Assembly: GCF_020889785.1 (NCBI RefSeq)
Contig: NZ_JACMYK010000017.1
Span: forward strand, 20,551-84,550
Source of the DNA: Bradyrhizobium acaciae
Lineage (GTDB): Bacteria; Pseudomonadota; Alphaproteobacteria; Rhizobiales; Xanthobacteraceae
Direction of reading: 5' to 3'
DNA: 64,000 bases
Within the stretch, counting starts at the first letter, position 1; the number at the start of each line of letters is the position of its first letter. The position numbers and the translations under genes were made by a program. The notes below the pieces were generated by a model. It saw nothing but the letters and a program-made list of their open reading frames with translations. It did not search any database and was not told the DNA's origin. Below, one piece after another: positions 35,350 through 43,917 of the stretch.

Positions 35350-37284
35350 TCAGCCCTCCGCCCGGTAGATGATGGCAAGCTCGCGCGCGAACTTCTTCTC
35401 GATCATGGCGCGGCGCACCTTTTGCGTCGCGGTCAGCTCGCCGTCGTCATGATCGAGCTCCTTCTCGAGGATGGCGAAGCGCCTGATGTTCTCGACCCGG
35501 GCGAAGCGTTTGTTGGCTTCGCCCACGATGCGCTCGACCAGCTCGTGCACTTCAGGCAGCTGCGACAGCGATTTGTAATTGGTGTAGGCCAACGCCCGGT
35601 CGCGCGCCCAGCGTCCGACATTGTCGTAATCGACCTGGATGATGGCGCCGAGATATTTCCTGGCCTCACCGACCACGATCGCTTCCTTGATGAATTCGGA
35701 ATCCTTCAGCGCGTTCTCGATCTCGGACGGTGCGATGTTCTTGCCGCCGGCGGTGATGATGATTGCCTTCTTACGATCGACCACGGCGATCTCGCCATTG
35801 TCTAGGATGTCGATGATGTCGCCGGTGCGCAGCCAGCCGCCTTGTTCCAGCGACGCGGTCGAGGCCTTCTCGTCGAGGAAGTAGCCCTTGAAGACGCCGG
35901 GGTTGCGCAGCAGGATCTCGCCGTCGGCATCGAGTTTCCATTCGGTCTGCGGCAGCGGTACGCCGCAGCCGCCGATCCGGTGATGGCTTTCAGTCTGGAT
36001 GAAGGCGACGCCGCCGCTCTCGGTCAGGCCATAGCCCTGCGACACCGGCCGGCCGATGATGTCGAAGAAGCGCAGCGTCTCCGGCGAGATCGAGGCGCCG
36101 GCACAGAGGCGATGCCGGCTGTAAGCGAAGCCGAGATGGCGCTGTAGATTGCGGAACATCAGGAGATAGAGAAGGCCGTAAGCGACACGATCGAACCAGC
36201 CTTCCTTGCCGGCCTGGCGGCGGTCGGACAGGGAGCGGCCCCAGGCGAGGCAAGCCCTTGTGAAGCCTTGCCGCAGGCGGCCGCTCTCGCCGAGCCTGAA
36301 CAGAAAGCCCTGCTGCAGCTTCTCGTAGATGCGGGGCACGCCGACAAAGAAGGTCGGCGCGATCTCGCGGATGTTGATCGCGACCGTGTCGATCGATTCG
36401 GCGAAGGAGACGGTGCCGCCGAGCACCAGGTGCGTTACCGTGCCGTAGCAGCGTTCGGCGACGTGGCACAGCGGCAGGTAGCTCACCGCCTCGAATGGCT
36501 TGTCGGCGATCCCGACGGTCTTGGCGTAAGCATAAGCGGCGTAGACGAGATTGCGATGGGTCAGCATCGCGCCCTTGGGCGGACCCGTCGTGCCGGAGGT
36601 GTAGACGAGGATGCAAACGTCGTCGGGCGCGCCCTGGCCGATCAGGCGGTCGAGCGTGGCGTCGGCGTCCGGGTTCTGCCGCGCATGGGTCTTGCCGCGC
36701 TCACATAGTGCCTCGAACGACATCAGCTCGGACTGGCGATAGTGCCGCAAGCCCTTCATGTCGATGCAGACGATGGCCTCGAGATCCGGCAGGCCGCCAT
36801 TGTTGGCCATCGCGTCGAGCACCTTGTCGGTCTGCTCCTGGTCGCCGGTGACGACGATACGGGCGCCGGAATGCTTGACGATATATTGCAGCTCGACCCA
36901 GGGATTGGTCGGATAGATGCCGACCGCGACGGCGCCGATCATTTGGGCGCCGAGGTCGGCGTAAAACCATTCCGGCGTGTTCTCGCCGGCAATGGCGACA
37001 CGGTCGCCCGGCTTGATGCCGAGCGACAGCAGGCCAAGCGCCACCGCACGCGCGGTTTCATAATAGTGCCGCCAGGAATAGGGGTTCCAGATGCCGTAAT
37101 CCTTCTCGCGCAGCGCCAGCGCATCGCCATGCATGGCGGCACGCTGCCGCAGCAATTGCGGGATGGTGATGGCGGCATCTGCAAGCGCGGTCTGGAACGC
37201 GTCGGCGCTGGTTACCGGCGAATTGCGCGGCGTGCTCGCCTGGAGCGACGGATGAGCGGTGCGAAGACTATCCAGCGTCGACAT
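35350..37284 (-). CDS. Long-chain-type acyl-CoA synthetase inside the importer operon
   Basis: A 644-residue AMP-forming ligase of the FACL/FAA1-like class: VYTSGTTGPPKGAMLTH, SYLPLCHVAER, GYGLTESGG, LRTGDIIDILDNGEI and DRKKAIIITAGGKNIAP, with the typical long insert after the first third (RIYEKLQQGFLFRLGES). Its ATG overlaps the livG stop by one base and livH begins right after its own stop. Its place between transporter genes suggests it activates the imported acid to CoA as it enters. It differs in class from the ligase at 22.7 kb. Confidence 0.92.
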   Translation of the reverse strand: MSTLDSLRTAHPSLQASTPRNSPVTSADAFQTALADAAITIPQLLRQRAAMHGDALALREKDYGIWNPYSWRHYYETARAVALGLLSLGIKPGDRVAIAGENTPEWFYADLGAQMIGAVAVGIYPTNPWVELQYIVKHSGARIVVTGDQEQTDKVLDAMANNGGLPDLEAIVCIDMKGLRHYRQSELMSFEALCERGKTHARQNPDADATLDRLIGQGAPDDVCILVYTSGTTGPPKGAMLTHRNLVYAAYAYAKTVGIADKPFEAVSYLPLCHVAERCYGTVTHLVLGGTVSFAESIDTVAINIREIAPTFFVGVPRIYEKLQQGFLFRLGESGRLRQGFTRACLAWGRSLSDRRQAGKEGWFDRVAYGLLYLLMFRNLQRHLGFAYSRHRLCAGASISPETLRFFDIIGRPVSQGYGLTESGGVAFIQTESHHRIGGCGVPLPQTEWKLDADGEILLRNPGVFKGYFLDEKASTASLEQGGWLRTGDIIDILDNGEIAVVDRKKAIIITAGGKNIAPSEIENALKDSEFIKEAIVVGEARKYLGAIIQVDYDNVGRWARDRALAYTNYKSLSQLPEVHELVERIVGEANKRFARVENIRRFAILEKELDHDDGELTATQKVRRAMIEKKFARELAIIYRAEG

Positions 37285-38087
37285 TACGCGCCCGCCTTTG
37301 CCATAGCCTCGGCGCGCTGGCCGCCCAGATAGGCCTCCGCGACGGCCGGATCGCGCCTGATCTCGTCGGGCGTCCCTTCGGCGATCTTGCGGCCGAAATT
37401 CAGCACATGGATGCGGTCGGAGATATCCATCACGATGCGCATCTCGTGCTCGATCATCAAGACGGTGATGCCGAGCTCGTCGCGGGTGTCGAGCACGAAG
37501 CGCGCGATGTCCTCGGTCTCCTCCTGGTTCATGCCGGACACCATCTCGTCGAGCAGCAGCAGCTTCGGCTCGCAGGCGAGCGCCCGGGCGAGCTCGACCC
37601 GCTTCTGCTGGCCATAAGACAGCGTGCCGACCACCGCGTCCCTGATGTGCTCGATCTCGAGGAATTCGATGATGTGCTCGACGCGCTGCCGCGCCGCGAT
37701 CTCCTCTTTGCGGGTACGGCCGAAGAACACCACGGCGTCGAGCACGGTCGAGCGCAGATGGGTGTGGCGGCCGGTCAGGATGTTCTCGACCACGGTGCCG
37801 TGCTTGAACAGCGCAAGATTCTGGAAGGTTCGGCCGATGCCGACGGCGGCGAACTTCCACGGCGAGATGGTCGCAAGGTCGATGCCGTCGAAAGTGATGC
37901 GGCCGCCGCTTGGCCGCAGCACGCCCGAGATCATGTTGAACAGCGTGGTCTTGCCGGCGCCGTTCGGGCCGATCACGCTGCAGATCTCGCCCGGCGCCAC
38001 CCGCAGGCTGACGTCGGCGACCGCTTGCAGGCCGCCGAAACGCTTTGACAGGTTCTCGACTGCGAGCAGCGCTGTCACGACAGCCAC
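37284..38087 (-). CDS. livG: Liv-type ABC transporter ATPase (LivG)
   Basis: A 267-residue ATPase: Walker A GPNGAGKTTLFN, Q-loop FQNLALFKHGTV, signature LSYGQQKRVELARAL, Walker B LLLLDEMVSGM and switch His IEHEMR. The Met in place of the usual Pro after the Walker B Glu (DEMVSG for DEPxAG) is a mild deviation. It overlaps livF by 13 bases and the ligase by one. Confidence 0.92.
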   Translation of the reverse strand: MAVVTALLAVENLSKRFGGLQAVADVSLRVAPGEICSVIGPNGAGKTTLFNMISGVLRPSGGRITFDGIDLATISPWKFAAVGIGRTFQNLALFKHGTVVENILTGRHTHLRSTVLDAVVFFGRTRKEEIAARQRVEHIIEFLEIEHIRDAVVGTLSYGQQKRVELARALACEPKLLLLDEMVSGMNQEETEDIARFVLDTRDELGITVLMIEHEMRIVMDISDRIHVLNFGRKIAEGTPDEIRRDPAVAEAYLGGQRAEAMAKAGA

Positions 38088-38929
38088 CGCTTGCGGCGCT
38101 TGTAGTGCTTGACGTCGCGCAGGCTCTTGCGGCCGCCGGAGGCGACGCCGAGATAGAATTCCTGGACGTCCTCGTTGGCGGTGAGCTTTTTCGCCGTGCC
38201 GTCGAGCACGACGCGACCGGTCTCCAGGATGTAGCCGTAGTCGGCGATGTCGAGCGCGCGCTGGGCGTTCTGCTCGACCAACAGCACCGTCATCTTCAAT
38301 TCGTCGCGGAGGCGAACGATCACCTCATAGATGCGGTCGATGATCAGCGGGGCGAGGCCGAGCGACGGCTCGTCGAGCGCCAGCAGCACGGGATCGGTCA
38401 TCAGCGCGCGGCCGATCGCGAGCATCTGCTGCTCACCGCCGGACATGTAGCCGGCGATCTGGTCGCGCCGCTCATGCAACCGTGGAAACAGCGTGAACAC
38501 CTTGTCGCGCCGCTCGCGCGCCTCGGCCCCGGTCCTTGTGTAGCCGCCCATTTGCAGGTTCTCGTCGATGGTCAGCGCCGCGAACACGCGGCGGCCTTCC
38601 GGAACCTGCACGATGCCGCGACGGACCAGCTCGTCCGGTGCGAGGTGGTGCACCTCCTCATTGCGGAAGCGGATGCTGCCGTTCTCGATCACGCCTTCCT
38701 CGGTATAGAGGATGCCGGACATCGCCTTCAGCAGCGTCGATTTGCCGGCGCCGTTGGAGCCGAGCAGGGCGACGATGCTGCCTTCGGGGACCGCGATCGA
38801 GACATCGCGGATCGCCTCGATTGCGTTGTCGTAGACGATCCGGATGTTGCGGAATTCGAGCAGGGCATCCGGCGCCGTTGCCGCGAGCGGCGCTGCTGAA
38901 GGCGTCGGATGCGGGATGATCGCCGGCAT
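38075..38929 (-). CDS. livF: Liv-type ABC transporter ATPase (LivF)
   Basis: A 284-residue ATPase: Walker A GSNGAGKSTLL, Q-loop VQVPEGRRVF, signature MSGGEQQMLAIGRALM, Walker B LLALDEPSLGLAP, switch His position reads VEQNAQ as usual in LivF. The first 25 residues (rich in Pro and Ala) and the basic tail (KHYKRRKRWLS) extend beyond the usual 235-residue LivF. The ATG at 38929 lies five bases after the oxidoreductase stop. Confidence 0.9.
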   Translation of the reverse strand: MPAIIPHPTPSAAPLAATAPDALLEFRNIRIVYDNAIEAIRDVSIAVPEGSIVALLGSNGAGKSTLLKAMSGILYTEEGVIENGSIRFRNEEVHHLAPDELVRRGIVQVPEGRRVFAALTIDENLQMGGYTRTGAEARERRDKVFTLFPRLHERRDQIAGYMSGGEQQMLAIGRALMTDPVLLALDEPSLGLAPLIIDRIYEVIVRLRDELKMTVLLVEQNAQRALDIADYGYILETGRVVLDGTAKKLTANEDVQEFYLGVASGGRKSLRDVKHYKRRKRWLS

Positions 38930-38934
38930 CGCGC

Positions 38935-40245
38935 TCAGACCCGGCCGGCCGCGAAATGCGGCCGCGCGGCGAGGATCGCATCGGTGACGATCTTGGCGGT
39001 CTCGGCGCAGGCCTGGGTACCGCCATTGCCGTATTGCTTCACCGCGTCGCCGACGCACCACAGGCCTTCGATGCCGGTCTCGCGCGGCAGGTCGTAGCCG
39101 GCACAGCTGCGTTGCGCCGGCCAGTCGTCGCGCATTACCCGGACCGAGAGGATTTTGGCTTGGTCGAAATTGGCGAATTGTTCGCGCAGATCTTCGAGCG
39201 CCAGCGCGACCTCGGCATCGCCATCGAAATCGCCGAGCGCAGGCACCGGCACTGCATAGGCGACGTAAAGGTGCCAGCCGGGCGGAGCCAGCTCCGGACA
39301 GGTCGCGGAGAGGTTCGCCATGTTGCAGAGCCGGCGCGTCTTGCCGAAGGTGACGATGCCGGGATGGTTGATCAGCGGCTCGCGGCTTGCGACATTGATC
39401 ACGATGTTGGCGGCCGGGCGGAGGTCGTTCTTGACCTTCGCGATGTAGTCCGCCGGGAAGGCTTCGCTGCCGGCGAGCGCGACGGTGGCCTTCGGTCCGG
39501 CATTGCTGATCACGAGGTCGGTGTCGATCCGCACCCGCTCGCCGTTGCGCAGCACGGTGACGCCTTCGACCTTGCCGTTGGAAGTGTGGATCGTGGTCGC
39601 CGGGGTTTCGAGCCAGATGTCGCCATTGCGCCGGATCGCGCTGCCGAGGCTGTTCCAGACGCCGATCGTGCCCTGCGGGCAGAAGCCGAACTTCTTGAAG
39701 GCGCCCTTGCTGGTGAAATAGGTCAGGAAGGCGCGGGCCGGCAGCTCGGCGGCGTTGCAGGCGAAGATCGCCGCGCAGAGATTGCGGAACAGTGCGTGCA
39801 CCGTGGCGTTGCTGGTGTAACCCTTCAGCCAGTCCTCGGTCGATTGCCGCCCGTCGGGCAGATTACCGGAGCGCGCGTCGGCGAATTTCTCCAGGATGCG
39901 CGAGGCCTGCTTGGTGAGCTGCCCGAGCAGCAGCGACCAGCCGCCGCGGCCGACATCGATCACCTTGCCGTCGATGAAGAACGAGCTCGCGGGCTCTGGC
40001 GCACGGATGTCGAGCGGCGCGCCGACGGTGTGGAAGGTCTCCTCGAACACGCCGCCGAACTCGATCGCGATCGCGCCGATATTGACCTTGAAGCCGTCGA
40101 TCTCCTCGGTCGAGGCGCGTCCGCCGAGCCTATTCTTGTCGTCGACGACGAGCGTATGCAGCCCGCCATGGGCGAGGCGCGCCGCGGCGCACAGCCCGCC
40201 GGCGCCGGCTCCGATCACGACAGCATCGACCTTATGAGCATCCAC
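38935..40245 (-). CDS. FAD-dependent oxidoreductase, phytoene-desaturase-like
   Basis: A 436-residue flavoprotein of the CrtI/amine-oxidase-like superfamily. Rossmann motif VIGAGAGGLCAAARLA followed by NRLGGRAS; the C-terminal FAD segment is GLWCVGDAVKQYGNGGTQA. The frame starts at GTG 40245, six bases after GGGAGG. No carotenoid genes are nearby, so the name should not be taken as a function; a desaturase or isomerase acting on a hydrophobic pathway intermediate is more likely. It heads the importer operon behind operator site C. Confidence 0.82.
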   Translation of the reverse strand: MDAHKVDAVVIGAGAGGLCAAARLAHGGLHTLVVDDKNRLGGRASTEEIDGFKVNIGAIAIEFGGVFEETFHTVGAPLDIRAPEPASSFFIDGKVIDVGRGGWSLLLGQLTKQASRILEKFADARSGNLPDGRQSTEDWLKGYTSNATVHALFRNLCAAIFACNAAELPARAFLTYFTSKGAFKKFGFCPQGTIGVWNSLGSAIRRNGDIWLETPATTIHTSNGKVEGVTVLRNGERVRIDTDLVISNAGPKATVALAGSEAFPADYIAKVKNDLRPAANIVINVASREPLINHPGIVTFGKTRRLCNMANLSATCPELAPPGWHLYVAYAVPVPALGDFDGDAEVALALEDLREQFANFDQAKILSVRVMRDDWPAQRSCAGYDLPRETGIEGLWCVGDAVKQYGNGGTQACAETAKIVTDAILAARPHFAAGRV

Positions 40246-40320
40246 GCGCAGCCTCCCTCGATGCCGCCGGGTTGCTCCCGGCGTGCGCAATCCGCTTGCC
40301 TGATGACAGGCACGATAATA

Positions 40321-40344
40321 TAATCCGACCGGTCGTTCAAATTA
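40321..40344. promoter_or_regulatory. TetR-type operator candidate, site C
   Basis: The sequence TAATCCGACCGGTCGTTCAA with further A/T contains the perfect 10-base palindrome CGACCGGTCG. It lies between the leftward importer operon (starting 40245) and the rightward TetR gene (starting 40498) and shares TAATCCGA-x-CG-xx-CGTTC with site B. It could control both directions, including autoregulation. Confidence 0.65.
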
Positions 40345-40497
40345 TTTTTTGACGCAGGTCAATGCAGCGGCGTCGGTTGCTCGACGAGTTCTGGTGGATG
40401 GTGCCCGCAAAGGGGAGGAGAGCGCGGAGCGGCAGTAGTATAGAGAGACGGCGGCCGGCCGATTCCGGTGGCGCGATGGTGCACGAGAGAGACGGGT

Positions 40498-41133
40498 ATG
40501 GCGCGGACGCGCTCAGAAAACTACGACGAGATCCAGCAGGGCATCCTCACCACCGCCTGCGGCCTGTTCGCGCGGCAAGGCTACATGCGTGCCTCGATCG
40601 CGGACCTTGCGGATGCCTGCAAGCTGTCGCGCGGCGCGCTGTATCATTATTTCGACTCGAAGGAAGCGATCCTGTTCGCGATCCTCGATGCGCATATCCG
40701 CGAGATGATCGCCGATGTCGAGGCCGCGATGGCCGGCAAGGCGGCGACGCTGGAGCAGTTCCGCGCCGCGATTCAGGCCATCGTCGCGCTCAATGCGCGC
40801 TCGAGCGACGAGCAGCGCGTGATCCTCAACGACCTCTCGTTCCTCGGCGAGACCGAGCAGGATGCGATCAAGGCGCTGGAGCGCCAGATCGTCGACACGG
40901 TCTCGGATCTTCTGGTCAAGCTCGACAAGGAAGGCAGGATCGTCAAGCGGACGAAGAAGATCTACAGCATGATGCTGTTCGGCATCCTGAACTTCAGCCA
41001 CACTTGGTACGACCCGAAGGGGGGCGTCGATCCCAGCGAGTTCGCCGACATGGTGGTGGACCTGTTCCTGTACGGCTTCACCATGCCGGTGCCGGCAAAG
41101 GACACCGCGCGGCCGCTGCGCCAGCGCGCCTGA
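40498..41133 (+). CDS. TetR-family transcriptional regulator
   Basis: A 211-residue regulator. The N-terminal helix-turn-helix is textbook: ILTTACGLFARQGYMRASIADLADACKLSRGALYHYFDSKE. The remaining helices form the ligand-binding domain, with aromatic residues late in the protein (FGILNFSHTWYDP) suited to a hydrophobic or CoA-ester ligand. The ATG at 40498 follows GAGAGAGACGGG; an upstream in-frame ATG at 40468 (actually 40476 region start codon choice) is less likely. Related palindromes in front of the three catabolic promoters make it the probable repressor of the whole 19-40 kb block. Confidence 0.88.
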   Translation: MARTRSENYDEIQQGILTTACGLFARQGYMRASIADLADACKLSRGALYHYFDSKEAILFAILDAHIREMIADVEAAMAGKAATLEQFRAAIQAIVALNARSSDEQRVILNDLSFLGETEQDAIKALERQIVDTVSDLLVKLDKEGRIVKRTKKIYSMMLFGILNFSHTWYDPKGGVDPSEFADMVVDLFLYGFTMPVPAKDTARPLRQRA

Positions 41134-41289
41134 GGCCATCGCGGCGGCCAGTGACAGGCTTTATCACCTCGTCCGCACATTCTTGTGAATGCCGGTAGGG
41201 GTCCCGCGTGTAACGCGCGCGCGGCGCGCTGCGTAGTCCTGCCACGCGCGCCACGAAGGCGGCATCGCAGCGAGAGAAGAAGCATCCAC

Positions 41290-41778
41290 ATGAATCTGTC
41301 GTTCAACATCGCCGAACGAGGCGAGGGGTCTTTTCGTCTGCTCGCGATCCTGCGCTGGGTCATGGTGGTGATCTTCGTGTCGTTCGGCATGCAGAAGTTC
41401 ACGCTGCAATCGGCGCAGGGCATCGCGCAATTCATCAGCAACAGCCCGTTCGTCTCTTGGCTGTCGGTGTTCGGCCTCCGCGGCGAGGCCTATGTGCTCG
41501 GCGTCACCGAGTTCGGCATCGCCGTGCTGCTTGCCGCCGGCGCGTTCAACCCGATTCTCTCGGCGATCGGTGCGCTGATGGGCGTGATCACCTTCGCGGT
41601 GACGTGGTCGTTCTTCTTCACGACACCCGGGGTGGTCAAATGGAGCCTATCGACAGACCCGATGGCCTGGAACCTGGCCGGCGAGTTTCTGTTCAAGGAC
41701 ATCGTGCTGCTCTGCGTCTGCCTCGTGCTGCTGCTGGCGTCGTTGCCGCGCTCGATCGTCCGGTCAGGTACTGCATAG
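41290..41778 (+). CDS. DUF417 (YkgB-like) membrane protein
   Basis: A 162-residue inner-membrane protein with four membrane segments: RWVMVVIFVSFGMQKFT, YVLGVTEFGIAVLLAAGAF, LSAIGALMGVITFAVTWSFFFTTP and FKDIVLLCVCLVLLLA. The GMQKFT and GxxSFFxTTP-like elements are characteristic of DUF417 proteins such as E. coli YkgB and RclC, the latter linked to reactive chlorine resistance. Role here unknown. AAGAAG stands before the ATG at 41290. Confidence 0.82.
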   Translation: MNLSFNIAERGEGSFRLLAILRWVMVVIFVSFGMQKFTLQSAQGIAQFISNSPFVSWLSVFGLRGEAYVLGVTEFGIAVLLAAGAFNPILSAIGALMGVITFAVTWSFFFTTPGVVKWSLSTDPMAWNLAGEFLFKDIVLLCVCLVLLLASLPRSIVRSGTA

Positions 41779-42298
41779 ACGCGCCGTCGATGGTTAACCC
41801 CTGCATAATCGCGCATCGCGCACATCCGGGATTTGGAACCGGACAATTCGTCGCAGCCGGCCATGTCTTGTAACTCGAATCCGAAGGGGCTACGCAACCC
41901 TTGATTGACGAATTGTTGCTAATAGGAAACGGTCCCCGGTTGGGAGCGGAATGTGACGAAGTCAGGCATATCGGCGGTCGCCCCGGCAAGCGTTGGTCTT
42001 GCCTGTCCGTCGATGCGAACCCCTAACATTTTCAGACGCTCGGCTTTTTTTTAGTGTGATTGCAGTTCCCGCACCGTGGCTGGAGTGGGAGGGCGGTCGC
42101 GATCACGACTTCCGGCAGTGACCGCCGGAACAGCGATCGGGCCGCCCGTTCCCCAGCCGGGACGCGTTACGGTGGAACGCGCAATCGTGAATTCGGGAGC
42201 GTAGGTTCCATCGCTAGGATCGTGATGTCGCCATCTCTCGATGGCTGAACGGTTCAGCCTGCGGGCTACATCGCAATATCGCTCCGATTCCGCTCGTT
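41779..42298. other. Intergenic, no gene recognised
   Basis: About 520 bases without a credible coding frame. Near its right end lies a perfect 17-base palindrome (listed separately). A T-rich stretch around 42047-42056 could be part of a transcript end. No RNA gene could be recognised. Confidence 0.5.
42243..42259. promoter_or_regulatory. Perfect 17-base palindrome upstream of a serine hydrolase
   Basis: GGCTGAAC-G-GTTCAGCC, 40 bases before the hydrolase start. The position suits an operator; alternatively it forms a hairpin in the leader. Confidence 0.45.
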
Positions 42299-43429
42299 AT
42301 GAGACAATGGGTTCCCGTCCGGATCGCCGCCGTCCTGCTTGCCGTCGCTGTTAACGCGCTGACGGGAGCACGCGCGGATTCCGACATGGATGCGCAGATC
42401 AGGGACATCGTCACCACGGAACTGGCGCCGACCGCGACTGCCGCCGATCCTGGCGGCCTCGCGGCGGCGGTCTATGCCGGCGGCCAGGTCGCCTTCTTCA
42501 CCTACGGTTACGCGGACGCTGCGGCGAAGCGGCCGGTCACTTCGGACACGCTGTTCAACCTCGCCTCGCTCCGCAAGCTGTTCGAGGCGACGCTGGTCGC
42601 GCTCGGTACCGAGCGCGGCGAATTGCAGCTCGACGATCGCGTCGGCAAGTATCTGCCCGAATTGCACGGCGACTATATCAGCCGCGTCACCATCGGCGAG
42701 CTCGTCAACCACACGTCCGGGCTGCTGCTGCCGACCGATCATCCGCCGTGGCCGAACGAGACCTTCAGCCGCGATCAGTTCATCGCGATGCTCAATTCAT
42801 GGACGCCTCAGAAGGGAGAGCAGCCGGGCAAGCAGCGCATCTACAGCCATGCCGGCTATGTCCTGCTGCAACTGGTGCTGGAGCGGCACTACGGCGCGCC
42901 GATCGCGACGCTGATCGAGAGCCGCATCCTCAGGCCGCTCGGCATGAGCTCGACTGTCGTTCCGGATCGCGGCGAAGACGACCGCGCGTCGATGGCGCCG
43001 GAGATCATGCGGCGCATGGTTCAGGGATACTCGCGCGACGGCACGCCGATCGGTCCGCCCGGCGATCAGCAAAGCTATTACGATTTTGCAGGCACCGGCC
43101 AGATGTTCTCGTCGGCGCGCGATCTCGGCATATTGCTGGGCGCTTGTCTCGACGGCGCCGTGATCGATCCCGAATTGCGCGCCGCATTGCAGATGACCCT
43201 GCGCGAGAGTTATCGCGTCGATGCGAAGTTCGGCCAGGCAATGGCGTGGGAGCATGTGCGGCTCGACGGCGTCACCGTCATCGACAAGCCCGGCGGTCTC
43301 AACAACGCCTCGGCCTATATCGGCCTGGTGCCGGCGCGCAGGTTCGGCATCGTGTTGCTCGCCAATCGCGGCGACTATCCGCATGAGATCGCGCGCTACA
43401 AGATCCTGCCGGCGCTCGCGCAGCTCTGA
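42299..43429 (+). CDS. Beta-lactamase-fold serine hydrolase (class C-like)
   Basis: A 376-residue exported protein (signal peptide AAVLLAVAVNALTGARA). The SxxK motif is SLRK, the second motif YSHAGY has His where AmpC has Asn (YAN), and the third is DKPGG instead of KTG. About half the barrel resembles AmpC (TIGELVNHTSGL, LGMSSTVV, IGLVPARRFGIVLLANR). The changed KTG box makes true lactamase activity doubtful; a periplasmic esterase or peptidase is equally possible. No clear ribosome-binding site. Confidence 0.82.
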   Translation: MRQWVPVRIAAVLLAVAVNALTGARADSDMDAQIRDIVTTELAPTATAADPGGLAAAVYAGGQVAFFTYGYADAAAKRPVTSDTLFNLASLRKLFEATLVALGTERGELQLDDRVGKYLPELHGDYISRVTIGELVNHTSGLLLPTDHPPWPNETFSRDQFIAMLNSWTPQKGEQPGKQRIYSHAGYVLLQLVLERHYGAPIATLIESRILRPLGMSSTVVPDRGEDDRASMAPEIMRRMVQGYSRDGTPIGPPGDQQSYYDFAGTGQMFSSARDLGILLGACLDGAVIDPELRAALQMTLRESYRVDAKFGQAMAWEHVRLDGVTVIDKPGGLNNASAYIGLVPARRFGIVLLANRGDYPHEIARYKILPALAQL

Positions 43430-43579
43430 TCAAACCAAAATACCCTCACAACACGACGTGCCAATCCGATGACACGGCCCGCGCAGCCGGGCAGGGGATG
43501 CATGCAAAAATCGTCATGGCGCGGAACCATGATCGGCTGTATAAGCCGGTAGCTTCTTCTCCATTCTGAAGAGGCTGAT

Positions 43580-43912
43580 ATGACTGATTTACACAATCCC
43601 GATTTGCACAACACTGATCTTCACGCTTGGCTCGCGCAACAGCCGCATGGCTTGCGGACCTACCGAACCCTCCAGGAAAAACTCGAGACCTTGAGCAGGC
43701 ATGAGCCCGAGCAACGGGCGATGTGCCGGCTGCTGAGCGGTCTCGTCGGCAATTACATCGAGGCCTTCGATGAGGAGCCGTTGCCTGTGGCGGTCGCCGA
43801 TCGCGCCTATGGCCGGCTGCTCGATCTCGTCGCAAGCCTTGATTTCAAGGGAAATCCCGACCGTCGCCTCGCCGACATCAACCGTATTGCGTCCTGCGAT
43901 TTGGTGAACTGA
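43580..43912 (+). CDS. Small hypothetical protein with pentapeptide repeat at the N-terminus
   Basis: A 110-residue protein with no known domain. It begins with three tandem copies of a DLH-x-x unit (DLHNP, DLHNT, DLHAW), then a helical middle (RTLQEKLETLSRHEPEQRAMCRLLSGLVGNYIEAF). GAGG lies six bases before the ATG. Its stop is five bases from the convergent glgA stop. Function unknown. Confidence 0.6.
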   Translation: MTDLHNPDLHNTDLHAWLAQQPHGLRTYRTLQEKLETLSRHEPEQRAMCRLLSGLVGNYIEAFDEEPLPVAVADRAYGRLLDLVASLDFKGNPDRRLADINRIASCDLVN

Positions 43913-43917
43913 TCGGC

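Noticed and set aside
32237..38929. Branched-chain amino acid importer in the strict sense
   Set aside because: The family is right, but the embedded CoA ligase and the catabolic regulon point to an organic acid.
38935..40245. Carotenoid biosynthesis gene
   Set aside because: CrtI-like fold only; no phytoene synthase or other crt gene nearby.
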